Source of the DNA: UBA668 sp040081465
GTDB lineage: Bacteria; Actinomycetota; Acidimicrobiia; Acidimicrobiales; Ilumatobacteraceae
Assembly: GCA_040081465.1 (NCBI GenBank)
Contig: JBEBGL010000032.1
Coordinates: 1 to 15,425 of the forward strand
Direction of reading: 5' to 3'
Length of the DNA: 15,425 bases
Part shown: positions 1-6,365 of the stretch, piece by piece
How positions within the stretch are numbered: position 1 is the first letter of the stretch
Layout of the letters: every line of letters starts with the position of its first letter
Notes under the pieces: generated by a model
Told to the model about the DNA's origin: nothing
What the model saw: the letters and a program-made list of their open reading frames with translations, nothing else
Databases searched by the model: none
Translations under genes and position numbers: made by a program

Positions 1-1
1 C

Positions 2-748
2 GACTCGACGCTCGTTGCGTGCATCGCCGTCGACGCGCTTGGTGCCGACCATGTGCACGGTGTCTCGATGCCCTCGCGCTACAGCAGCGACCACTCGAAG
101 TCGGATGCCGCCGAGCTGGCTCGCAAACTCGGTATCGACTACCGCACGATCCCTATCGAGCCAGCGTTCACCGCTTTCCTCGAGATGACAGCCGAGTCAT
201 TTGCCGGCAAGGCGGCCGACCTCACCGAAGAGAACCTGCAAAGTCGAATTCGCGGCACAACCTTGATGGCGCTGTCGAACAAGTTCGGCTGGATGGTGCT
301 GACGACCGGCAATAAGAGCGAGATGGCCGTCGGCTACTTCACTCTCTACGGCGACTCCGTTGGTGGATATGCGCTTATCAAGGATGTGTTGAAGACGCGC
401 GTTTACGACCTGTGTCGCTATTACAACCGACGCGTCGGCAGCGAGGTCATCAGCGAGAGCGTTATCAGCAAGCCGCCTTCGGCCGAACTGCGCCCCGATC
501 AACGCGACGACCAAAGCCTGCCGCCGTACGAAGTGCTTGATCCGATCCTTCGGCTTTATGTGGAGGAAGATCGCACTGCTGCCGAGATCATCGCGCTCGG
601 GCACGACGAGGCAATCGTGCGTCGCGTGACCCGGCTCGTCGATCTGAACGAGTACAAGCGCCGCCAATGCCCGCCCGGAGTACGCGTCAGTCCAAAGGCC
701 TTCGGCAAAGATCGCCGCCTACCAATCACAAATGGCTATCGCGGCTAG
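2..748 (+). CDS. nadE: Glutamine-dependent NAD+ synthetase, C-terminal part (5' truncated by window edge)
   Basis: The NAD synthetase domain makes NAD+ from deamido-NAD+, ATP and ammonia; in the long form the ammonia comes from an N-terminal glutaminase domain, which here would lie outside the window. The open frame runs from base 2 with no credible start. The first visible residues, DSTLVACIAVDALG, are the end of the PP-loop (usually SGGIDS), so the window cuts inside the ATP-binding motif. Further family blocks follow: MPSRYSSDHS, LQSRIRGTTLMALSN, TTGNKSEMAVGYFTLYGD, the KPPSAELRPDQ segment typical of the glutamine-dependent type, and LNEYKRRQCPPG before the C-terminal KAFGKDRRLPITN. About 248 residues are present. 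The stop TAG overlaps the 3' end of the convergent MFS gene by 23 bp. The family call is very secure; the long, glutaminase-fused form is inferred from the C-terminal motifs. Confidence 0.95.
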   Translation, partial: DSTLVACIAVDALGADHVHGVSMPSRYSSDHSKSDAAELARKLGIDYRTIPIEPAFTAFLEMTAESFAGKAADLTEENLQSRIRGTTLMALSNKFGWMVLTTGNKSEMAVGYFTLYGDSVGGYALIKDVLKTRVYDLCRYYNRRVGSEVISESVISKPPSAELRPDQRDDQSLPPYEVLDPILRLYVEEDRTAAEIIALGHDEAIVRRVTRLVDLNEYKRRQCPPGVRVSPKAFGKDRRLPITNGYRG

Positions 749-1922
749 CTCCACCGGCGCGATGTAGCGCGAGCATCGTCAACACCGTGACTGTTCCTAG
801 CGCCGCCGCGAGTCCTGATGGCCAGGCCATACCGAACCTTTCGTAGAGACGCGTCGCAGGAATGCTGGCGGTTGCGCGGCCGACGGTACCTGCGCCGACC
901 ATCAGTGCCATCCCGCGTGCGGGCGAGCCGACGACTGCAGCGGTCGACAATGGGATCGCGCTAACGATCGCGAACTCGAAGACTGCGATGGCGAGGATGC
1001 ACAGCGGCAATGCGACCCATAGGTGGTCGTGCCAGATCGCGAGCCCAATGCATCCGACGACCATCATCGCCGAGCCAATTGCAGTGCTGCGCTCCTTGCC
1101 CCACGCATCGGTGCGTCGTGACGAAGTGAATGAGGCGATCAACTCGGTGAAGCCAAGAACGACCGCAACGACGCTCAGCGCAGTCGGAGTGAAGTCGAAC
1201 GAATCGACGAGCCAACTTCCGAACGTCACGAACAGCATCTGACTTGCTGCCATCAAGCAGAACAGTCCGAGTACCAGAACGGCAACGTCGGCGACCTTGA
1301 GTGGCACGCGCGCCGTGCGTGTCGCGCTTGTGTGCGGCCCCGAGTCGGCGGGGATCCCACGCGCGATCCATCCCGCGCTTGCGACGACCGCCGCTGCTCC
1401 GAGACCAAACCCGATTCGCCAGTTCGTCACAGCCGTCAGCAATCCCATCAGCGATACGCCGATCAGCAAACCCAGCGCCCACGAGATCTCGATGAGACCC
1501 ATCACGCGACCGCGCTGTGCATATGGCACGCGATCGGTCGTCCATGAGCCCATGCCGAGGTCGAACATCACCTTGCTTTGCGACATGATGATCAGCGCCA
1601 CCGCGAACATCGCAGGATGAACACTGCTCGCGGCCAGCGTTACGCCGAACGCAACGCCGATCAGTCCGAGCAACATCGATGTGCGTCGGTGCAGACGCTC
1701 GACGATCTCGGCGTTGAGCGGAGAGAGCAGGCCCGACAACTCGCCGATGGCGACGGCGATTCCGATTCCTGCCAATGAAGTGCCGTTGCCGCGAGCGATT
1801 ATCGCCAGGAACGGGGGAGCGAATCGATGGCACGAGTTGACTGCGGTACGTGCTGTCGTCAGCAGCGTGATGCGATTGCGGACTTCGATAGGGAAGCTGT
1901 CATCGAGCGCGCGGTGCAGCAT
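726..1922 (-). CDS. Major facilitator superfamily transporter
   Basis: A 398-residue protein with about 12 hydrophobic segments, which is the normal MFS size. The first helix region includes RTAVNSCHRFAPPFLAIIAR, followed by a helix ending in SGLLSPL and a loop with ERLHRRTSM at the place of the MFS loop 2-3 signature. The middle loop (about residues 190-215) is hydrophilic, as expected between the two six-helix halves. The substrate cannot be read from the sequence; drug or metabolite efflux is a common role for such proteins, but I do not assign one. Start ATG at 1922: a TATCGT hexamer lies exactly 7 nt upstream and there is no Shine-Dalgarno, suggesting a leaderless transcript. It is divergent from lysC, with only 43 bp between the start codons, and its end overlaps nadE. 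Confidence 0.85.
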   Translation of the reverse strand: MLHRALDDSFPIEVRNRITLLTTARTAVNSCHRFAPPFLAIIARGNGTSLAGIGIAVAIGELSGLLSPLNAEIVERLHRRTSMLLGLIGVAFGVTLAASSVHPAMFAVALIIMSQSKVMFDLGMGSWTTDRVPYAQRGRVMGLIEISWALGLLIGVSLMGLLTAVTNWRIGFGLGAAAVVASAGWIARGIPADSGPHTSATRTARVPLKVADVAVLVLGLFCLMAASQMLFVTFGSWLVDSFDFTPTALSVVAVVLGFTELIASFTSSRRTDAWGKERSTAIGSAMMVVGCIGLAIWHDHLWVALPLCILAIAVFEFAIVSAIPLSTAAVVGSPARGMALMVGAGTVGRATASIPATRLYERFGMAWPSGLAAALGTVTVLTMLALHRAGGASRDSHL

Positions 1923-1929
1923 GGTGGCG

Positions 1930-1935
1930 ACGATA
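1930..1935 (-). promoter_or_regulatory. Putative -10 hexamer (TATCGT) of the MFS gene
   Basis: TATCGT on the minus strand lies 7 nt before the ATG at 1922. It fits the TANNNT pattern seen before other genes in the window. A second candidate, TCTAAT (1949-1954, minus), would give a short leader. No convincing -35 is visible. Confidence 0.4.
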
Positions 1936-1950
1936 CCGACCGTCGACGAT

Positions 1951-1956
1951 TAGAAT
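1951..1956 (+). promoter_or_regulatory. Putative -10 hexamer (TAGAAT) of lysC
   Basis: TAGAAT ends 9 nt before the GTG start of lysC, so transcription would begin about 0-3 nt before the start codon. There is no room for a lysine riboswitch or leader peptide. The same hexamer, TAGAAT, precedes asd. Confidence 0.6.
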
Positions 1957-1965
1957 TCAGCCTCC

Positions 1966-3216
1966 GTGGCCCTGATTGTTCAGAAGTACGGCGGTACGTC
2001 CGTCGCCGACCCGGAACGAATGCGGGCCGTCGCCGAACACATCGCCTTCACGAAACGTCATGGGCACGATGTAGTGGTTGTTGTCAGCGCGATGGGCAAG
2101 ACGACCGACACCCTCATCAAGCTGGCCAACGATGTCTCCGACACACAGCCTGGGCGCGAGATGGACATGCTGCTCACGACTGGCGAGCGCATTTCGATGG
2201 CGCTGCTGTGTATGGCGCTGGCCGATGTCGGTGTAGAGGCGAAGAGCTTCACCGGCAGCCAAGTCGGCATCATCACCGACACTGCGCATGGCAAGGCCAA
2301 GATTCTCGAAGTCAAGGGTGATCGAGTGCGCGAGGCGGTCGCCGACGGCCACGTCTGCGTGGTCGCTGGCTTTCAAGGCGTCAGCACCGACAAGGAAATC
2401 ACCACGCTCGGCCGTGGCGGCAGCGACACGACCGCTGTCGCGCTGGCCGCGGCGCTCGAGGCGGACAGTTGCGAGATTTACACCGACGTGACAGGCGTGT
2501 TCACCGCCGACCCACGCATCGTGCCGCAGGCTCGCAAACTTGCGCACGTGAACTTCGACGAGATGCTCGAGATGGCTGGCGCTGGCAGCAAAGTTTTGGC
2601 GCTGCGCAGCGTTGAGTTCGCCCGCAATCACAATGTCCCCCTCCACGTTCGTTCCAGCTTCACCTGGGAACCAGGCACGTGGGTTACCTCTCAGGAGCCG
2701 AACATGGAAGATCCGATCATCTCTGGCGTCGTCACCGACATCACCGAGGCGAAGATGACCGTCATCGCGGTGCCCGATCGACCCGGAGTCTCGGCGACGC
2801 TGTTCGAACCGCTTGCGGCCGCGAACATCAACGTCGACATGATCGTGCAGAACACGGGCCACGACGGCACCACCGACATCAGCTTCACGATGCCGAAGGC
2901 CGACATGGCCGCAGCGGAGACGATCGTCGCTGCCGTTGCCAAGGAGATCGGGGCTAAGGGTGTCGAGCACGACGCCAAGATCGCCAAGATCAGCTTGGTC
3001 GGCGCGGGCATGAAGACCAGCCCGGGCATCGCTGCCAAAATGTTCCGAACTCTTGCCGACGAAGGCGTCAACATCGAGATGATCAGCACGAGCACAATCC
3101 GCATCAGCGTGGTCACCGCCGCCGCCGATCTGGAGAGAGCTAGCCGAGCCTTACACACGGCCTTCGGACTCGACTCGGGTCAGGCATATTCGGCGCCCCT
3201 GCCCGAGCGGAAGTAA
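1966..3216 (+). CDS. lysC: Aspartokinase, alpha subunit
   Basis: This enzyme phosphorylates aspartate to aspartyl-4-phosphate, the first step toward lysine, threonine, methionine and diaminopimelate. The 416 residues match the actinobacterial LysC length. The kinase domain (about 1-240) shows KYGGTS (7-12), SAMGKTTD (41-48), LTTGERISMAL (70-80), GRGGSDTTAVALA (149-161) and TDVTGVFTADPR (173-184). Two ACT domains follow: about 263-335, with NINVDMIVQN, and about 340-405, with LVGAGMK, NIEMIST and IRISV. The GTG start agrees with the conserved N-terminus (VALIVQKYGG) and is preceded by TAGAAT rather than a Shine-Dalgarno. An internal start yields a separate beta subunit. asd, usually the next gene, is about 1.7 kb away behind two methyltransferase genes. 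In the first ACT domain the QN...DGTTDI loop looks two residues shorter than my recollection of the Corynebacterium protein. Confidence 0.97.
   Translation: MALIVQKYGGTSVADPERMRAVAEHIAFTKRHGHDVVVVVSAMGKTTDTLIKLANDVSDTQPGREMDMLLTTGERISMALLCMALADVGVEAKSFTGSQVGIITDTAHGKAKILEVKGDRVREAVADGHVCVVAGFQGVSTDKEITTLGRGGSDTTAVALAAALEADSCEIYTDVTGVFTADPRIVPQARKLAHVNFDEMLEMAGAGSKVLALRSVEFARNHNVPLHVRSSFTWEPGTWVTSQEPNMEDPIISGVVTDITEAKMTVIAVPDRPGVSATLFEPLAAANINVDMIVQNTGHDGTTDISFTMPKADMAAAETIVAAVAKEIGAKGVEHDAKIAKISLVGAGMKTSPGIAAKMFRTLADEGVNIEMISTSTIRISVVTAAADLERASRALHTAFGLDSGQAYSAPLPERK
2693..2697 (+). promoter_or_regulatory. Internal Shine-Dalgarno (AGGAG) for lysC-beta
   Basis: AGGAG lies inside the lysC reading frame, 6 nt before the in-frame ATG at 2704. 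This is near-ideal spacing. It stands out because the gene starts with promoter-like hexamers in this window lack any Shine-Dalgarno. Confidence 0.7.
2704..3216 (+). CDS. lysC: Aspartokinase beta subunit from an in-frame internal start
   Basis: Met247 of LysC (MEDPIISGVVTD) begins a 170-residue product that contains only the two ACT regulatory domains. In Corynebacterium glutamicum, and similarly in Bacillus, aspartokinase is an alpha2beta2 complex in which beta is translated from an internal start in the same frame at the same place. The Corynebacterium beta subunit also begins MEE and is about 172 residues long. Here the ATG has a strong AGGAG at 6-nt spacing. The beta chain would contribute to the allosteric interface that senses lysine and/or threonine. 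The sequence and family precedent support this well, but expression as a separate chain is inferred. Confidence 0.75.
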   Translation: MEDPIISGVVTDITEAKMTVIAVPDRPGVSATLFEPLAAANINVDMIVQNTGHDGTTDISFTMPKADMAAAETIVAAVAKEIGAKGVEHDAKIAKISLVGAGMKTSPGIAAKMFRTLADEGVNIEMISTSTIRISVVTAAADLERASRALHTAFGLDSGQAYSAPLPERK

Positions 3217-3233
3217 GTGCGCGTGCGCCTGGT

Positions 3234-4001
3234 CTAAGCAGCAGGTGACTTGCGGAAGTACAAAAAGGCGTGACGTCCCTCGTGAACTCGGCTCAACTCG
3301 ACGTAAACCTCGGACACGCCCAGATCGCTTAGAAGCTGCAGCGCGCGATCAAGCGGGTACTCGTTGGCCTGCATCATCAACTCGAATGGTGATCGGTTCG
3401 ACACCGCGTTCAGCACCCAATGCAACGGCAGGAAGTACTTGCGCGCCGCGTTCAGCGCTCGTTTGCCGACTCCGATGTCGCGGTGGTACAGCAAGTGCAA
3501 TGCCCCAACGCCGCCAGGCTTCAACAGCTCGACGAGGCCGCGCATTATCGGCAGCCCGCGCCGAACAGGAATATGTAGGAATACCAGATGGCTATGAACG
3601 AAGTCGTAGGTTCCGATCTCTGTGCTAATCGCATCGACCGACTCGACCAGCCGAACGTTGGACGCGGCGTGCTTTGCACAGTTCTCCTGTGCCAGCGAGC
3701 GATAAGCAGAGCTCACGTCGACACCGACGACATCCTTGAAGCGTGTTGCCATCGGGATGACGAGGCGTCCAACTCCACAGCCGAAGTCCAACCCGCGTTC
3801 GTATTCGATTTGGCAACCGAGATGCATCGCGGCCGTCGCGATGGTGTGAGCGATGTGTTCATGTCCGGTTTGAAAGAATTCGGCCATCGACTCGTCGTTC
3901 AACTGACCAGACCGAAAACGGTCGGCCGTCAGCACCCCGTAGTAAGGCTCAGATCTTGCGATCTTGTCCCACGTTTTGTCGGAGTTGTCGAAAATGCCCA
4001 T
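3234..4001 (-). CDS. Class I SAM-dependent methyltransferase
   Basis: A 255-residue protein with a Rossmann-type methyltransferase core: motif I LDFGCGVGRL (71-80), the acidic strand end VVGVDVS (91-97), and LLKPGGVGALHLLYH (159-173) as post-motif III. The N-terminus, DKTWDKIARSEPYYGVLT, resembles a lead-in often seen in methyltransferases of unknown acceptor. The substrate is unknown. The reading frame stays open upstream to 4088, but ATG 4001 is preferred: it sits 7 nt after a TAGAGT hexamer, and the upstream extension (beginning MLSTASHSCC) looks non-coding. The gene converges on lysC (17 bp between stops) and diverges from a second, dissimilar methyltransferase (66 bp between starts). Confidence 0.88.
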   Translation of the reverse strand: MGIFDNSDKTWDKIARSEPYYGVLTADRFRSGQLNDESMAEFFQTGHEHIAHTIATAAMHLGCQIEYERGLDFGCGVGRLVIPMATRFKDVVGVDVSSAYRSLAQENCAKHAASNVRLVESVDAISTEIGTYDFVHSHLVFLHIPVRRGLPIMRGLVELLKPGGVGALHLLYHRDIGVGKRALNAARKYFLPLHWVLNAVSNRSPFELMMQANEYPLDRALQLLSDLGVSEVYVELSRVHEGRHAFLYFRKSPAA

Positions 4002-4008
4002 GCGCGAG

Positions 4009-4014
4009 ACTCTA
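4009..4014 (-). promoter_or_regulatory. Putative -10 hexamer (TAGAGT) of the minus-strand methyltransferase
   Basis: TAGAGT on the minus strand ends exactly 7 nt before the ATG at 4001. No Shine-Dalgarno is present, so a leaderless transcript is expected. This hexamer also decides the start choice for the gene. Confidence 0.55.
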
Positions 4015-4052
4015 GTCGTCACCTTCGCGAGGCTCCCGGGGAGCGGACATGA

Positions 4053-4058
4053 CACAAT
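4053..4058 (+). promoter_or_regulatory. Putative -10 hexamer (CACAAT) of the plus-strand methyltransferase
   Basis: CACAAT, within GACACAAT, ends 9 nt before the ATG at 4068. It departs from TANNNT at the first base, so it is weaker than the others, but its position is the same. The 66-bp region 4002-4067 holds this and the opposing promoter. Confidence 0.35.
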
Positions 4059-4067
4059 GCAGCAGCT

Positions 4068-4895
4068 ATGAGACGCCGTCGACAACACGTTCCATGGACT
4101 GCTGCTGGTCTCGCTTCGGAAAGTGAGCAGTCAATCGACGACGTCGTCCGCGAGACGGGTTGGGTGTTCAACAACCAGGTTGGCGATCAGCTGAACCTTG
4201 CTCAGTTCGTGGCAACCGGCGATGCCCAAATGCAACCGTTCTTGGAATCGCTCGGGTTGATGGGCATGCCTTTCGAAACCCAGACGATGTTAGAGCTGGG
4301 TAGCGGCATCGGACGCATGACGTCCAGCTTCACCCGAGTGTTCAACAGAGTCATCGCTTGCGACCTTGATGCCGCGTTTCTCGAGCGCTGCCGTGAGACT
4401 GTCGCTCAGTTTGGTCGTCCCGACCGCTTGCAGACATGTCACATCCCCGACGGTCGGAAAATCGCGTTGCCCAACGATTCGGTCGACTTCGTGTTCAGCT
4501 ACATCACACTTCAGCACTGCCATCGTGATGACGCGCTTGCGCTCGCCCTCGAGGCAGTGCGCGTCACACGACCGGGAGGACGGATCGCTCTCGACTTCCG
4601 TGGGTGGGACTCGCAGGATGTGGTGTTGTGGCCGGCCGGCAAACTGGTTCGTGCGTCTTGGCGCGTGCCGCGTGTCGGACCGATTCTTGCGCAATGGCGC
4701 CCCTTGGCCCGGTTGGGCTGGCAGGCCAACCGACTATCGCCCCGCGAGGTGCTGGCGGTGCTCGGCAATTCGATTTCCGACGTCACAATTTTCCGTGGAC
4801 CCAAGCAAAGCGCTTTCGGGTTGCCCGGCGTAACTGATCGCACGTTCGAGGGAATGCATCGCAGCCATTGGTGGGTAGTCGGCGTAGTTCAGTGA
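4068..4895 (+). CDS. Class I SAM-dependent methyltransferase
   Basis: A 275-residue protein with the class I fold: motif I LELGSGIGRMTSSF (75-88), the acidic strand end VIACDLD (95-101), PNDSVDFVFSYITLQHC (135-151) as motif II, and VTRPGGRIALDFRGW (166-180) as motif III. The C-terminal 90 residues, rich in Trp, Arg and Pro, are probably an acceptor-binding cap. It has little visible similarity to the divergent methyltransferase beside the SAM core, so the pair is not a recent duplication. The substrate is unknown. The N-terminus is basic (MRRRRQHVPW), and the ATG at 4068 is the first start after a possible -10. It is followed 49 bp later by asd, which has its own promoter. Confidence 0.87.
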   Translation: MRRRRQHVPWTAAGLASESEQSIDDVVRETGWVFNNQVGDQLNLAQFVATGDAQMQPFLESLGLMGMPFETQTMLELGSGIGRMTSSFTRVFNRVIACDLDAAFLERCRETVAQFGRPDRLQTCHIPDGRKIALPNDSVDFVFSYITLQHCHRDDALALALEAVRVTRPGGRIALDFRGWDSQDVVLWPAGKLVRASWRVPRVGPILAQWRPLARLGWQANRLSPREVLAVLGNSISDVTIFRGPKQSAFGLPGVTDRTFEGMHRSHWWVVGVVQ

Positions 4896-4904
4896 CGCGT
4901 TAAC

Positions 4905-4926
4905 TGAGGCGGTCAAGCGGGCCTCG
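4905..4926 (+). terminator. Weak hairpin between the methyltransferase and asd
   Basis: GAGGC (4906-4910) can pair with GCCTC (4921-4925) around a 10-nt loop, with a T-G pair extending it. No T-run follows. It lies just upstream of the asd -10. It may be a weak terminator or chance pairing. Confidence 0.2.
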
Positions 4927-4931
4927 TTCGC

Positions 4932-4937
4932 TAGAAT
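4932..4937 (+). promoter_or_regulatory. Putative -10 hexamer (TAGAAT) of asd
   Basis: TAGAAT ends exactly 7 nt before the ATG at 4945, so transcription should start at or next to the start codon. It is the same hexamer as that of lysC, so the two separated pathway genes may be driven by similar promoters. No clear -35 is seen. Confidence 0.6.
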
Positions 4938-4944
4938 TGCTCGG

Positions 4945-5964
4945 ATGAGAGTCGCGATTGTGGGCGCAACGGGTCAGGTCGGCGCAGCGATGCGTTCGAT
5001 CCTTGCCGAACGGAACTTCCCCGTTTCCGAGATGCGTTACTTCGCATCCGCTCGTAGTGCGGGCACGACCCTTCCGTGGAAGGGCACCCAGATCACCGTC
5101 GAGGATGCAGCGACCGCCGATTGCAGTGGCATCGACATCGCTCTGTTCTCGGCCGGTGCCACGGGCTCGAAGGAGCTCGCTCCACGATTTGCGGCAGCTG
5201 GCGCGACGGTCATCGACAACTCATCCGCGTGGCGCATGGACCCCGATGTTCCGCTGATCGTGTCGGAAGTCAACCCCAGCGAAATTGCGAACGCGCGCAA
5301 AGGCATTATCGCCAACCCGAACTGCACGACGATGGCGGCGATGCCGGTCTTGAAGCCCTTGCACGACGAGGCTGGCTTGGTGCGCATGATCACTTCGACG
5401 TATCAAGCAGTCAGTGGTGGCGGCTTATCCGGTGTCGACGAGCTCGACAAGCAGGCACGCCAGGTAGTCGACCAGGCTCGCGAGCTGACCCACGATGGCG
5501 AGGCCGTCGTGTTCCCGACACCAACCAAGTTCGTGAAGCCAATCGCGTTCAACGTTTTGCCGTACGCAGGCAAGTTGATCGACGACGGCAAGTTCGAGAC
5601 CGACGAGGAGCAGAAGCTACGCAACGAGAGCCGCAAGATTCTCGACATTCCCGGTCTGCGCGTTAGTGGTACGTGCGTACGCGTTCCCGTTTTCACCGGT
5701 CACTCGCTCAGCATCGCTCTCGAATTCGAGCGTCCGATCTCGGTCGAGCGCGCCACCGAGCTTCTCGCGAAGGCACCCGGTGTTGAGCTGATGGACGTTC
5801 CGACGCCAATCGACGCCGCCGGCAAAGACCCGTGCTACGTCGGTCGCATCCGTAAGGACGAGTCGCTACCCGACGGCAACGGCCTGGTGCTGTTCGTCAG
5901 CAACGACAACCTGCGCAAAGGCGCCGCGCTAAACGCAATCCAAATCGCCGAGTTGCTGCTCTAG
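4945..5964 (+). CDS. asd: Aspartate-semialdehyde dehydrogenase
   Basis: This enzyme reduces aspartyl-4-phosphate, the LysC product, to aspartate semialdehyde with NADPH. That is the branch point toward lysine/diaminopimelate and threonine/methionine. The protein is 339 residues, the normal length. The NADP-binding GATGQVG is at residues 8-14, SSAWRMD at 93-99, the catalytic Cys is Cys127 in NPNCTT, the substrate-binding/dimer segment has SGGGLSG (157-163), and the second catalytic residue is His253 in VFTGHS. The C-terminus GAALNAIQIAELL is typical. ATG 4945 gives the conserved MRVAIVGATG and sits 7 nt after TAGAAT. The gene is separated from lysC by two methyltransferase genes, so it is not in the classical lysC-asd operon. 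Confidence 0.97.
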   Translation: MRVAIVGATGQVGAAMRSILAERNFPVSEMRYFASARSAGTTLPWKGTQITVEDAATADCSGIDIALFSAGATGSKELAPRFAAAGATVIDNSSAWRMDPDVPLIVSEVNPSEIANARKGIIANPNCTTMAAMPVLKPLHDEAGLVRMITSTYQAVSGGGLSGVDELDKQARQVVDQARELTHDGEAVVFPTPTKFVKPIAFNVLPYAGKLIDDGKFETDEEQKLRNESRKILDIPGLRVSGTCVRVPVFTGHSLSIALEFERPISVERATELLAKAPGVELMDVPTPIDAAGKDPCYVGRIRKDESLPDGNGLVLFVSNDNLRKGAALNAIQIAELLL

Positions 5965-5973
5965 AAGCCTTCA

Positions 5974-6019
5974 GTCGAGTGTTTGCTGCCGCCGCGAGGG
6001 CTGTCGAGTGTTTGATGCC
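5974..6019 (+). repeat. Two direct repeats of 17 bp, period 29
   Basis: GTCGAGTGTTTGCTGCC (5974-5990) recurs as GTCGAGTGTTTGATGCC (6003-6019), 16 of 17 bases identical. The second copy is also the left arm of the hairpin at 6005-6042, so either copy could pair with the single AAACACTCG at 6034-6042. The repeats fill the 100-bp gap between asd and mazG. Confidence 0.75.
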
Positions 6020-6042
6020 CGTGTGCAGGCACGAAACACTCG
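6005..6042 (+). terminator. Long imperfect hairpin between asd and the MazG-like gene
   Basis: CGAGTGTTT (6005-6013) pairs with AAACACTCG (6034-6042). Inside, after a 2x2 mismatch, TGCC (6016-6019) pairs with GGCA (6028-6031) around an 8-nt loop. No T-tract follows. It may end asd transcription, be a REP-like palindrome, or regulate the downstream promoter: it ends 10 bp before the TAGAAC hexamer and so covers the expected -35 zone. The structure is directly visible; its role is open. Confidence 0.5.
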
Positions 6043-6052
6043 GGTCACGCAC

Positions 6053-6058
6053 TAGAAC
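6053..6058 (+). promoter_or_regulatory. Putative -10 hexamer (TAGAAC) of the MazG-like gene
   Basis: TAGAAC ends 6 nt before the ATG at 6065. It differs only at the last base from the TAGAAT boxes before lysC and asd. It supports ATG 6065 over the in-frame GTG at 6059. Confidence 0.45.
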
Positions 6059-6064
6059 GTGCGG

Positions 6065-6352
6065 ATGGATCTAGCGCAGCTGCAAGACGTCATCCAGCGG
6101 ACCTTTGGGGATCGCGACCGTGAGCGAGGGGTGCCGGCGAGCGTCGCTTGGCTCGCCGAAGAAGTCGGCGAACTCGCGCAGGCGGTTCGCAAGGGAAATC
6201 ATGCACAACAGGTGCACGAGTTCGGTGACGTGTTGGCGTGGGTGGCGACACTCGCGAATCAGGTCGGTGTCGACCTTGCCGAAGCGGTCAACAGATACGA
6301 ACACGGCTGCCCGCGGTGTTCCAAGCTGCCATGTGCCTGCGCACCTGCATGA
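6065..6352 (+). CDS. MazG-like nucleotide pyrophosphohydrolase
   Basis: A 95-residue all-alpha NTP pyrophosphohydrolase (MazG-like superfamily) that would hydrolyse non-canonical or excess (d)NTPs to NMP plus pyrophosphate. The metal-binding acidic pattern is intact: WLAEEVGELAQAV gives Glu32, Glu33 and Glu36, and HEFGDVLAW gives Glu52 and Asp55. The C-terminal GCPRCSKLPCACAPA has four Cys (82, 85, 90, 92), a tail I associate with actinobacterial and archaeal homologues; it may bind zinc. ATG 6065 was chosen over GTG 6059 because the -10-like TAGAAC lies just upstream and the family starts close to MDLAQLQ. A VOC-fold gene follows after 13 bp, probably co-transcribed. The preferred nucleotide is unknown. 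Confidence 0.85.
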   Translation: MDLAQLQDVIQRTFGDRDRERGVPASVAWLAEEVGELAQAVRKGNHAQQVHEFGDVLAWVATLANQVGVDLAEAVNRYEHGCPRCSKLPCACAPA

Positions 6353-6365
6353 AAGGATTGTGGTC

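Noticed and set aside
961..1833. A 290-codon open frame in another frame of the MFS gene.
   Set aside because: It has an Arg/His-rich composition without motifs, typical of shadow frames.
1923..1965. A lysine riboswitch or leader peptide upstream of lysC.
   Set aside because: Only 43 bp separate the divergent start codons and the -10-like TAGAAT is 9 nt from the GTG; there is no room for a leader.
1957..2970. A 337-codon open frame antisense to lysC.
   Set aside because: lysC on the other strand is unmistakable; the antisense product has no recognisable motif and is a usual by-product of GC-rich codon bias.
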